Shown: positions 1 through 4,848 of the stretch, in pieces
Numbering within the stretch: position 1 is the stretch's first letter
How the letters are laid out: each line of letters begins with the position of its first letter
From: an uncultured Clostridia bacterium
GTDB taxonomy: Bacteria; Bacillota; Clostridia; Oscillospirales; Oscillospiraceae
NCBI GenBank assembly: GCA_947169005.1
Contig: CAMVOG010000131.1
Location: 1-6,960, forward strand
Length of the DNA: 6,960 bases
Direction of reading: 5' to 3'
The notes under the pieces: model-generated
Told to the model about the DNA's origin: nothing
Database searches by the model: none
Seen by the model: only the letters and a program-made list of their open reading frames with translations
Position numbers and translations under genes: made by a program

Positions 1-56
1 CTGCGCGCGTATTTACGGGCCACCGGGGACGGTGGCCCCTACAGGGCGCGGCGTTC
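1..56 (+). repeat. GC-rich hairpin repeat, copy upstream of phage-type operon
   Basis: A perfect 9-bp inverted repeat has arms GGGCCACCG (17-25) and CGGTGGCCC (30-38) around a GGGA loop. The CCCCTACAGGG tail (36-46) that follows can form a second short stem. The same block recurs at 2503-2534, 3724-3753, 3815-3843 and 4787-4817, and inverted at 3572-3597. The flanks (GCGCG, ATTTACGGG, then GGGCGCG and CAAAGTATC) are shared only with the 2488 copy, so those two are the closest relatives. No protein-coding role is seen. Confidence 0.85.
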
Positions 57-62
57 CAAAGT

Positions 63-139
63 ATCTTTCATCTTTCATCTTTCATCTTCAATCTTTAATC
101 TTTAATCTCTTATCCCTTATCTTTTATCTTTTATCTTAT
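63..139 (+). repeat. Heptamer tandem array (ATCTTTN)
   Basis: Ten consecutive 7-bp units in perfect phase cover 63-132 (three ATCTTTC, then ATCTTCA, two ATCTTTA, ATCTCTT, ATCCCTT, two ATCTTTT), with a degenerate eleventh to 139. Every unit begins with ATC and the last four bases drift. The array ends 5 nt before the ribosome binding site of the first small ORF and so forms most of its immediate upstream region. No convincing -35/-10 pair was found in it. It resembles the heptanucleotide short tandem repeats known from cyanobacteria in kind, not in sequence. Confidence 0.85.
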
Positions 140-160
140 CTATCAAAGGGGTGCTTTGAC

Positions 161-217
161 GTGAAAAACAACGATCGGACCGGCTGCGGGTCGGTCAACG
201 GCCCCGGCTGCCTATGA
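161..217 (+). CDS. 18-aa cysteine-containing small ORF, possible leader peptide
   Basis: This GTG-started ORF encodes MKNNDRTGCGSVNGPGCL. A purine-rich AAAGGGG (145-151) lies 9 nt upstream, a good Shine-Dalgarno distance. Its TGA overlaps the ATG of the next gene (ATGA at 214-217), the usual layout for translational coupling. The next gene has no clear ribosome binding site of its own, so translation of this ORF may deliver ribosomes to it. The peptide has two Cys-Gly or Gly-Cys pairs and four glycines but no signal or membrane segment. I recognise no family. It could be only a coupling leader. The start codon and signal are seen; expression is inferred. Confidence 0.5.
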   Translation: MKNNDRTGCGSVNGPGCL

Positions 218-564
218 CGGTACGGGAGGCGATGGCCGCGGTCCGGAGCCTCACGGGGGCGGCGGTGGAGGAAGCGAGCCTCTGCCGCTGGCTCTCGGAG
301 CTGGACGGACGGGTGGCCCGGGAGCTGCTGGGCCGGGAGGCCCCGTCGCCCTACAGTCCCGAGGAGGGGGAGCGGGAGCTGCTGCTCCCCGCTCCCTGGG
401 ACGGGGGCGTGTACGTGCATCATCTGGAGGCGCAGAGCTATTACGCCAGCGGGGAGTATCTGCGGGCGGAGAACGCCCGGGTGCTGAGCGAATCGGCCCT
501 GCTGGCCTGGTGCAGGCTGCGCCGCCGGGAAACGCTGCCGGAGCGGACGAGCTGGAAGCTCTGA
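214..564 (+). CDS. Phage-type small structural protein (WLSELDGR family)
   Basis: This 116-aa protein resembles short proteins common in Clostridia prophages. It has an N-terminal helix (MTVREAM, 1-7), a WLSELDGRV motif (26-34), a hydrophobic LLLPAPWDGGVYVHHLEAQ stretch (56-74) and GEYLRAEN (80-87). By analogy with proteins of this pattern it may belong to the virion, for example as a connector or tail component, but that is recalled rather than tested. The ATG at 214 overlaps the stop of the 18-codon ORF, and the sequence just before it is GC-rich with no good Shine-Dalgarno, so coupled translation is likely. The next gene starts 19 nt after its stop. No signal peptide or membrane segment is present. 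Confidence 0.8.
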   Translation: MTVREAMAAVRSLTGAAVEEASLCRWLSELDGRVARELLGREAPSPYSPEEGERELLLPAPWDGGVYVHHLEAQSYYASGEYLRAENARVLSESALLAWCRLRRRETLPERTSWKL

Positions 565-583
565 CGGCGGGAAAGGAGAAACT

Positions 584-778
584 ATGCTGAAATGGAATGA
601 AATGAAGCTGACGGAGGAGGGGCGCTGGCTCTGCGCGGGCTGCTGCCTGTCGGCGGACGAAAAGCCCGTTGAGACCGTGGCCAACGGCTCTCAGCTCGTG
701 GAGATGGACACGGGCAGCCTCTTCCTCTTCGACGAGGAGAACGGCCTGTGGCGGGAGCTCGGGGGTGGGGGAGCGTGA
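584..778 (+). CDS. Small phage-type protein, 64 aa
   Basis: The 64-aa product has the pattern of small proteins found beside tail genes in Clostridia prophages: a variable N-terminus, then EMDTGSLFLFDEENGLW (residues 40-56), where acidic-Thr-Gly followed by a hydrophobic run and FDEENG is characteristic. Its function is unknown. A clear AGGAG (574-578) sits 5 nt before the ATG at 584. The stop TGA (776-778) overlaps the GTG start of the following gene, which indicates one operon. Cys19, Cys21 and Cys22 near the N-terminus are unusual for so small a protein, but no metal-binding pattern is evident. The call as a real gene rests on the ribosome binding site, the overlap and the familiar C-terminal motif. 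Confidence 0.75.
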   Translation: MLKWNEMKLTEEGRWLCAGCCLSADEKPVETVANGSQLVEMDTGSLFLFDEENGLWRELGGGGA

Positions 779-1698
779 GCCTTGACCTTGTGAGCTATCT
801 GCTGGGCAAACGGGCGGGGGCCGCCCCGGCGGCAAATCCCAACAGCCTGACGCGGATCGCGGGCACCATCGCCGAGCCCTGGGGCGACTGCCCCTTTGAG
901 CGCCTGCGGAGCAAGCTCCTTGCGGGCGACGCCTCGGCGGAGATTACGGCCACAGTGGGGGATACAACCGGCACGATCCCGGTGACGGTCCTGGGCACAA
1001 TGCTCACGGCCTCCCTGGCGGCGTATACCCGGAGGGAGGGGGAGTGGGTGATCGGAAACGGGGCGCGCTTTATCTGGAGCGAGAGCGGCCTGGAGCAGGC
1101 CTTCGTGACGATGAATGGCACGACCTTTGATCTGCAAAGCGCTGCCGGGGAGATCGAGACCCTGCTGACGCTCCGCCTGCATCCCATGCCCGAAGAGGAA
1201 GCGGACCCCGACGATCCCGGCGGCGAGCCGGACGAGCCGGGGGACGGGCAGAGCTTCACCGTGAGCTATTATGACGGCGCGGCCGGCGAAGCGATTGGTG
1301 AAGAAGAAGTGGAGGAGGGCGGTTTGCCCTCCTCCGTACCGGATGCCTATGACTACTGGACCGCCGACGCGGCGGGCGAGGAGACCGTGATCCCGGACGT
1401 GATAACGGTAGATTCCGACGTGGCCTATTACGGCTGGCACAATGAGGAGGAGCCTGACGTCCCCCCGGAGGACCCGAGCTTCGCCGCGAGCTTTTATGAC
1501 GGCGAAACCGGCGAATACCTGGGAGAAGAAGAGATCGCGGAGGGCGGCTCGCCCTCCTCCGTGCCGGAGGGCTATGACTACTGGACCACCGACGCGGCGG
1601 GCGAGGACAGGACAGCAATGGCAGACCTGAGCACGGAAACGCTGTACGCCGACGTGTCTTATTACGGCTGGCATGACCTTGACGATGAGGAGGGCTGA
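775..1698 (+). CDS. Phage tail/adhesin-like protein with two Listeria-Bacteroides repeats
   Basis: The 307-aa product starts at GTG 775, in overlap with the previous stop. An upstream GTG at 748 is in frame but lies inside the preceding gene and lacks a signal. The N-terminal part (about 1-140) opens with LVSYLLGKRAG, a motif familiar from small phage tail-region proteins of Clostridia. It is joined by an Asp/Glu/Pro/Gly linker (about 141-160) to two similar units at about 161-226 and 236-301. Each unit reads aromatic-YDG near its start, an acidic stretch with EGG, PSSVP, YDYWT.DAAGE, then YYGWH. That matches the Listeria-Bacteroides repeat (Flg_new-type) pattern of small extracellular beta domains. 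A role in surface or ligand binding at the tail tip is inferred. It sits directly before the holin (2-nt gap), as host-specificity genes often do. No signal peptide is present, as expected for a virion protein. Confidence 0.78.
   Translation: MSLDLVSYLLGKRAGAAPAANPNSLTRIAGTIAEPWGDCPFERLRSKLLAGDASAEITATVGDTTGTIPVTVLGTMLTASLAAYTRREGEWVIGNGARFIWSESGLEQAFVTMNGTTFDLQSAAGEIETLLTLRLHPMPEEEADPDDPGGEPDEPGDGQSFTVSYYDGAAGEAIGEEEVEEGGLPSSVPDAYDYWTADAAGEETVIPDVITVDSDVAYYGWHNEEEPDVPPEDPSFAASFYDGETGEYLGEEEIAEGGSPSSVPEGYDYWTTDAAGEDRTAMADLSTETLYADVSYYGWHDLDDEEG
1255..1698 (+). repeat. In-frame tandem duplication of about 225 bp
   Basis: Two consecutive units start at 1255 and 1480, exactly 75 codons apart. 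The core blocks at 1349-1383 and 1574-1608 differ at only one or so positions, while the block ends have diverged more. The duplication encodes the two Listeria-Bacteroides-type domains. Near-identity at DNA level in one block beside diverged flanks suggests either a recent duplication or local gene conversion. Confidence 0.8.
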
Positions 1699-1700
1699 GC

Positions 1701-2165
1701 ATGGAGGATAAGCTGATGGCCTGGCGGGCGGCGGCTGCCGCCTTCCTGGGCAGCCTGGGGACCCTGCTGGGCTGGAAGGGCGTGATGGTGCTGGTGTGGC
1801 TGGGGGCCATGCTGCTGGACTACGCCTCCGGCACCGCGGCGGCCCTGAAAAACGGGGAATGGTCCTCCTCGGAGGCCCGGCAGGGCCTGTGGCACAAGGG
1901 CGGCATGATCCTGGTGGTCCTGGCCGCCCTGCTGGGGGACCTGCTCTTCACTACCTTCCTGCCCCTGCTGCCCATCAGCCGGGCGGCGAATCCCGGCCTG
2001 CTGCTGCCCCTGGTGCTGGCCTGGTACATCGTGACGGAGGCGGGCTCCGTGCTGGAAAACGCCGCCAGGCTGGGCGCCCCCGTCCCCCGCTGGCTCCGCC
2101 GCGCGCTGAAGGAGGGCAAGGACGCCGTAGACCGCGCGGCGGGGGAAGATACGGTGGAGAAATGA
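1701..2165 (+). CDS. Phage holin, toxin secretion/phage lysis family (holin_4_1 type)
   Basis: This 154-aa membrane protein would open the cytoplasmic membrane so that the endolysin reaches peptidoglycan. Hydrophobic segments lie at about 28-50, 68-90 and 98-120. Family-like features are LDYASGTAAALKNGEWSS (39-56), a GLWHKGGMI turn before the second segment (62-70), NPGLLLPLVLAWYIVTEAGS (97-116) and ENAARLGAPVPRWL (119-132). The charged C-terminal tail (KEGKDAVDRAAGEDTVEK) is cytoplasmic in this family. The ATG at 1701 follows the preceding stop by 2 nt with GAGGAGGG (1687-1694) as ribosome binding site, so it is co-transcribed with the tail gene. Length and layout fit the Clostridia holins related to TcdE. 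The endolysin follows but is pushed 469 bp away by repeats. Confidence 0.9.
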   Translation: MEDKLMAWRAAAAAFLGSLGTLLGWKGVMVLVWLGAMLLDYASGTAAALKNGEWSSSEARQGLWHKGGMILVVLAALLGDLLFTTFLPLLPISRAANPGLLLPLVLAWYIVTEAGSVLENAARLGAPVPRWLRRALKEGKDAVDRAAGEDTVEK

Positions 2166-2176
2166 CCCAGGGGGGG

Positions 2177-2218
2177 TAGCTTTTAGCTTTTAGCATTTAG
2201 CTTTTAGCTTTGAGCTTT
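2177..2218 (+). repeat. Heptamer tandem array (TAGCTTT)
   Basis: Six in-phase 7-bp units follow the holin stop by 11 nt: TAGCTTT, TAGCTTT, TAGCATT, TAGCTTT, TAGCTTT, GAGCTTT. The unit differs from the ATCTTTN arrays but keeps the 7-bp period. It opens the holin-endolysin gap, which an ATCTTTN array closes at 2549-2611. Confidence 0.85.
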
Positions 2219-2220
2219 GA

Positions 2221-2475
2221 GGGGATGCGTCGGCTGTCATCCTGAGCGGAGCGCAGCGGGCGGTGTAGGGGCGGCTTTCAGCCGCCCGGCGGGGCGCGGC
2301 GGACGCGGTGCGGTGCGGTTTCAGCGCCTGGCGGCGCTGGCGTCCTGGCGGACGCGGGCGGCCACAGGCCGCCCCTACGGCGTGCGGGGGTTGCGGGCGG
2401 CAGATTGTGACCGAAGGGAATCCCCGGAGTGGGGCCGCCCCTACAGGGTGCGGCGTATGCGGGCGTCCGGGGATT
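2221..2475. repeat. Cluster of modular GC-rich hairpin elements between holin and endolysin
   Basis: This gene-free stretch contains, in order: a TCATCCTGAGCG motif (2237-2248, echoed at 5932-5943); an inverted hairpin after GTAGG, with arms GGGCGGCT (2269-2276) and AGCCGCCC (2280-2287); and a fuller unit. The unit has stems CAGCGCC/GGCGCTG (2322-2339), GCGTCC/GGACGC (2340-2355) and GGGCGGCC/GGCCGCCC (2356-2374), then CCCCTACGG. A shorter GGGG-CCG-CCCC version followed by CTACAGGG lies at 2431-2447. No start codon with a ribosome binding site and no family-like protein is seen here. Confidence 0.75.
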
Positions 2476-2487
2476 AATAAGGTGGCA

Positions 2488-2611
2488 CTGCGCGCGATTT
2501 ACGGGCCACCGAGGACGGTGGCCCCTACAGGGCGCGATGCTTCAAAGTATCTTTCATCTTTAATCTTCAATCTTTAATCTTTCATCTTTTATCCCTTATC
2601 TTTTATCTCTT
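2488..2611 (+). repeat. Hairpin plus ATCTTTN array, second copy of the 1-139 cassette
   Basis: The hairpin has arms GGGCCACCG (2503-2511) and CGGTGGCCC (2516-2524) with an AGGA loop, followed by CCCCTACAGGGCGCG. Nine in-phase heptamers then run from 2549 to 2611, including ATCCCTT and ATCTCTT variants also present in the first copy. The whole block matches bases 1-139 apart from scattered substitutions, 1-nt indels and a changed heptamer order. It ends 11 nt before the endolysin ribosome binding site, as the first copy ends just before that of the 18-codon ORF. Confidence 0.88.
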
Positions 2612-2634
2612 ATTTTGTTTTCGAGGTGATCATC

Positions 2635-3339
2635 ATGACTGAAACCGAGCTCCGGGTCCGGGTGGTGGCCAGGGCGCGGGATTGGCTGGGGAAAAACGAG
2701 GCGGACGGCTCCTTCCGGGACGTCCTGCGGATCTACAACGCCATCGAGCCCCTGCCGGTGGGCTACCGGCTCAAGGACACGGACCCCTGGTGCGCCGCCT
2801 TCGTCAGCGCCGTGGGGGCCTCCTGCGGCCTGGGCGACGTGCTGTTTGCCGAATGCTCCTGCCCGCGCATGGTGGAAAAGTACAGGGCCGCGGGCCGCTG
2901 GGTGGAGGAGGACGGCTACGTGCCCGCCCCCGGCGACCTGATCTTCTACGGCTGGAACGATTCCGGCGCAGGGGACTATCTGGGCCCTCCGGACCACGTG
3001 GGCATCGTGGAAAGCTGCGACGGAGCGGAGCTGACGGCCCTGGAGGGCAACCTGCGCTCCGCTGTGGGCCGCCGCCGCATGGCCGTGGACGGGCGCTTCA
3101 TCCGGGGCTACGCCCTGCCGGATTACGCCGGGGCCGCCCGTCGGCTCACGGCGGAGGAGCCCGCCTTCCCGGACGTGCCCGAGGACGCCTGGTACGCCGA
3201 GGCCCTTCGCTGGGCCGCGGACGCCGGGGTGATCCGGGGCTTCGAGGACGGCAGCTTCCGCCCGGACCGCCCCCTCACCCGCGCCGAGGCCGTGGAGATG
3301 CTGTTTCGCGCCCTAAGGCGCGAAACAATGGACAATTGA
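2635..3339 (+). CDS. Phage endolysin: CHAP-type amidase/peptidase with C-terminal SLH domain
   Basis: The 234-aa product has an N-terminal papain-like CHAP/NlpC-type catalytic domain (about 1-165) and one S-layer homology domain (about 178-228). The putative catalytic Cys53 lies in DPWCAAFVSAV and His121 in PPDHVGIVES. A polar third residue is in LTALEGN (Glu137 or Asn139), and APGDLIFYGWN (98-108) is the usual linking strand. The SLH part shows AFPDVPEDAWYAEAL, GVIRGFEDGSF and TRAEAVEMLFRAL; such domains hold proteins to secondary cell-wall polymers. It should cut peptide or amide bonds in peptidoglycan once the holin opens the membrane. The ATG at 2635 is preferred because GAGGTGAT (2623-2630) is well placed; an in-frame GTG at 2626 overlaps that site. 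No signal peptide is seen, as expected with a holin. The last residues, TMDN, and the stop come from a heptamer array. Confidence 0.88.
   Translation: MTETELRVRVVARARDWLGKNEADGSFRDVLRIYNAIEPLPVGYRLKDTDPWCAAFVSAVGASCGLGDVLFAECSCPRMVEKYRAAGRWVEEDGYVPAPGDLIFYGWNDSGAGDYLGPPDHVGIVESCDGAELTALEGNLRSAVGRRRMAVDGRFIRGYALPDYAGAARRLTAEEPAFPDVPEDAWYAEALRWAADAGVIRGFEDGSFRPDRPLTRAEAVEMLFRALRRETMDN
3303..3326. other. Perfect 10-bp palindrome inside the endolysin 3' end
   Basis: GTTTCGCGCC (3303-3312) and GGCGCGAAAC (3317-3326) form a perfect stem with a CTAA loop inside the last codons of the SLH domain. No T-run follows, so it is not a standard intrinsic terminator. The heptamer array starts 2 nt after it. 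It could act as a 3' RNA stabiliser or mark where the repeat joined the gene. Confidence 0.7.
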
Positions 3340-3362
3340 AAATGGACAATGGAAAATTGCGG
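3328..3362 (+). repeat. Heptamer tandem array (ATGGACA/ATTGAAA) containing the endolysin stop
   Basis: The five in-phase 7-bp units are ATGGACA, ATTGAAA, ATGGACA, ATGGAAA and ATTGCGG. The stop codon TGA (3337-3339) lies within the second unit, so the final endolysin residues (Met-Asp-Asn) are encoded by repeat DNA. This is a third heptamer sequence class with the same period. Confidence 0.8.
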
Positions 3363-3660
3363 TGCCGCCTGCGGCGGGGATTTTAAATTTGCACTGTGCC
3401 GTGCGAATTACCCGTGTGCGTGAGTCCGAAGCGCCAGCCCGTAGGGGCGCCCTGAGGGCGCCCGCGGGAGGATCGGCGCGCCAACGCACGATCTCAGCGC
3501 CTCCGGCGCTGGCGTCCTGGAGGACGCGGGCGGCCGCCCCTACGGGGGGGCGTCTGACGCGGTGCCGCGGTGTAGGGGCCACCGTCCCCGGTGGCCCGTC
3601 CGTGCGGCGGGGGCGTCCTCGCCCTCGCCGTGCGGCAATATGCGGGGGGTGGGGTGCGGG
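3363..3660. repeat. GC-rich hairpin elements, mixed orientation, no gene
   Basis: This gene-free stretch holds CCGCC/GGCGG around TGC (3364-3376); GGGCGCCC/GGGCGCCC around TGA after GTAGG (3445-3463); and a unit with CAGCGCC/GGCGCTG (3495-3511), GCGTCCT/AGGACGC (3512-3527) and the loopless palindrome GGGCGGCCGCCC (3528-3539) followed by CTACGGGG. It also holds an inverted copy with arms GGGCCACCG (3576-3584) and CGGTGGCCC (3589-3597). Linkers of the CGTCTGACGCGGTGCCG type join the units. Long open frames across it reflect GC content, not genes. Confidence 0.75.
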
Positions 3661-3666
3661 GCGTCG

Positions 3667-3868
3667 GACGTGGGTGCGACGTAATTTCAGCGCCTGCGGC
3701 GCTGGCGTCGCGGACGCGACGCCGGGCCACCGGGGACGGTGGCCCCTACGGGGGGCATCTAACGTAGTGCCGCAATTTCAGCGCCTGCGGCACTGGCGTC
3801 GCGGACGCGACGCCGGGCCACCGGGACGGTGGCCCCTACAGGGTGCATATTTAACGTGGGTGCGGCTA
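3667..3868 (+). repeat. Two tandem ~91-bp units of the GC-rich modular element
   Basis: AATTTCAGCGCC occurs at 3683 and 3774, giving a period of 91 bp. Each unit has a linker (ACGTGGGTGCG or ACGTAGTGCCG), stem 1 CAGCGCC/GGCGCTG (GGCACTG in the second), and stem 2 GGCGTCGCG/CGCGACGCC around GA (3704-3723 and its equivalent). Stem 3, GGGCCACCG/CGGTGGCCC, lies at 3724-3745 with a GGGA loop and at 3815-3835 with a GGA loop. CCCCTAC followed by a G-run ends each unit. A further linker, ACGTGGGTGCGG, follows the second unit. These are the clearest full-length copies in the window. Confidence 0.88.
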
Positions 3869-3941
3869 ACACGGGTACGGCGGGCGCGCACAGCGCAGGG
3901 GTCTCGGGTGGGACCCTTGCGCTCTGGGTGTCCGCGGGGGT

Positions 3942-3973
3942 CCCCCGCCCCGCGCGATTCGCGGGGGCGGGGG
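3942..3973. terminator. GC-rich hairpin downstream of the pilin gene, possible 3' processing or terminator structure
   Basis: CCCCCGCCCCGCG (3942-3954) pairs with CGCGGGGGCGGGGG (3960-3973) around CGATT, a 13-bp stem with one bulged G. It lies 8 nt past the stop of the minus-strand pilin gene. Read in that direction no U-run follows, so it is not a classic intrinsic terminator. It may instead end or protect the transcript, or be a variant of the local GC-rich repeat. Confidence 0.45.
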
Positions 3974-3981
3974 AAGTACAA

Positions 3982-4416
3982 TTACTTTTTGGACCAGCCA
4001 GCATCCTTAGTAGCAGTAGCATCGTCCCAAACAGCACCGCTTTTATAGGTGTCACTAGTCAAAGTAGGCCAAGTGTTGCCAAGGAGCTTCTTAGCCTCAT
4101 CAGAAACATCAATGTTGGCAGCGTCCGCCGCTTTATCCTTCCAATCAGAAATCTCGATCTTAGAGATATCACCATTGGCAGTAACGGTAATCTGCTTCAC
4201 CACGATGTCGTTATCGGCTTCAACAGCAGCAAAAACAGCGGCAGTCTTGACAGAGTCAAGAACTTGCAGATCGGAGGCCTCCTTGGCCTTGGTGATGTAG
4301 CCGGAGTAGACGGGGATCGCAATACCGGCCAGGATGCCGAGGATAGCGATCACAACGATCAGTTCGACCAGCGTGAAGCCTTCACGGTTGGCCATTTTCT
4401 TAGCGAGCTTGTTCAT
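3982..4416 (-). CDS. Type IV pilin-like prepilin (class III signal, ComGC/PilA-like)
   Basis: The 144-aa product begins with a short basic leader (MNKLAKKMANREG), a prepilin peptidase site Gly13|Phe14 and then FTLVELIVVIAILGILAGIA. This is the hallmark N-terminal helix, with the conserved Glu at mature position 5 (residue 18). The remainder (about 45-144) is a small soluble domain rich in Asp, Ala and Lys, without cysteines. It would be cut and N-methylated by a prepilin peptidase and built into a pilus or pseudopilus by an ATPase and platform protein, none of which is in the window. The ATG at 4416 is chosen over an in-frame TTG at 4437 because AGGAAAG (4425-4431) lies 8 nt upstream. The gene is visibly less GC-rich than its neighbours and is flanked on both sides by hairpin repeats. 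Competence, adhesion and secretion roles all remain possible. Confidence 0.87.
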   Translation of the reverse strand: MNKLAKKMANREGFTLVELIVVIAILGILAGIAIPVYSGYITKAKEASDLQVLDSVKTAAVFAAVEADNDIVVKQITVTANGDISKIEISDWKDKAADAANIDVSDEAKKLLGNTWPTLTSDTYKSGAVWDDATATKDAGWSKK

Positions 4417-4620
4417 GGGTAATTCTTTCCTTTCCAATATATTTTTCTATATAAGCCCATCCGGACCGATGTGGGGTCCTTCCGGACACTATATACTGTA
4501 TTGGGGCATTGCAGGACGTTTTCTGAAAGAGAAATGGTTACAAAGTCCTACAAAATAAGTGTAACACATCCCGAGAAAAAAAGCAACTACTATTGACGAA
4601 TTTTTCATTAAAAAATGGAT
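4417..4620 (-). promoter_or_regulatory. AT-rich upstream region of the pilin gene with dyad elements
   Basis: This about 200-nt leader/promoter region is AT-rich in contrast to the repeats beyond it. Reading toward the pilin, a possible -10 TATAGT lies at 4493-4488, but I find no good -35 at 16-18 nt, so the promoter call is weak. Downstream of it, TCCGGA occurs at 4460-4465 and 4481-4486 with inner GGACC/GGTCC complementarity (4463-4467 and 4475-4479), able to form a hairpin in the 5' UTR. GTTACA (4537-4542) and TGTAAC (4560-4565) form a second dyad that could be an operator. No gene was found in it on either strand. Confidence 0.35.
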
Positions 4621-4632
4621 ATGGCGGGGGAA

Positions 4633-4840
4633 TGGGACGTGGGTGCGGGGGGGGATTTTCAGCGCCTGGCGGCGCTGACGTCGCGGCGCGACGCCGGGGC
4701 GTCGAGGCGCCGCCCCCTACAGGGGGGTGTCGGACGTGGGGCGGCATATTTTCAGCGCCTGGCGGCGCTGGCGTCCTGCGGACGCCGGGCCACCGAGGAC
4801 GGTGGCCCCTACAGGGGGGCTTACGCGGGTGCGGGGTTAT
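4633..4840 (+). repeat. Two consecutive copies of the GC-rich modular element
   Basis: The first unit has linker ACGTGGGTGCGG, CAGCGCC/GGCGCTG with a TGGC loop (4660-4677), CGTCGC/GCGACG (4679-4693) and a rebuilt third stem GGGGCG/CGCCCC (4696-4716), then CTACAGGGG. The second unit has linker CGGACGTGGGGCGGC, CAGCGCC/GGCGCTG (4753-4770), GCGTCC/GGACGC (4771-4785), GGGCCACCG/CGGTGGCCC with an AGGA loop (4787-4808), CTACAGGGG and linker ACGCGGGTGCGG. It separates the upstream region of the pilin gene from the heptamer array at the GH25 3' end. Confidence 0.85.
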
Positions 4841-4848
4841 TGCGGAAT

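Noticed and set aside
136..835. Two overlapping Pro/Arg-rich minus-strand open frames
   Set aside because: They lie antisense to the compact phage-type operon, have no ribosome binding site and have the composition typical of shadow frames.
691..1674. Long minus-strand open frame opposite the tail-type gene
   Set aside because: It is antisense to a gene with repeats of known pattern and has no ribosome binding site or recognisable domain. Open antisense frames are expected at this GC content.
1255..1698. Diversity-generating retroelement target
   Set aside because: No reverse transcriptase or template repeat is seen, and the differences between the two units are not limited to adenine positions.
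1..2611. Prophage attachment sites made by the 1-139 / 2488-2611 direct repeat
   Set aside because: No integrase is seen, further copies of its parts occur elsewhere in the window, and the repeats lie inside a phage gene series and not at its borders.
3362..4048. 228-codon plus-strand open frame
   Set aside because: It consists almost entirely of translated GC-rich repeats and ends antisense to the pilin; no ribosome binding site or family pattern is present.
4594..4630. Plus-strand promoter starting with TTGACG
   Set aside because: The nearest -10-like sequence (GATATG) is at 19 nt and no gene follows on that strand.
2221..4840. CRISPR array
   Set aside because: The repeats are hairpins joined by related linkers, not identical repeats separated by unique spacers of constant length, and no cas gene is present.
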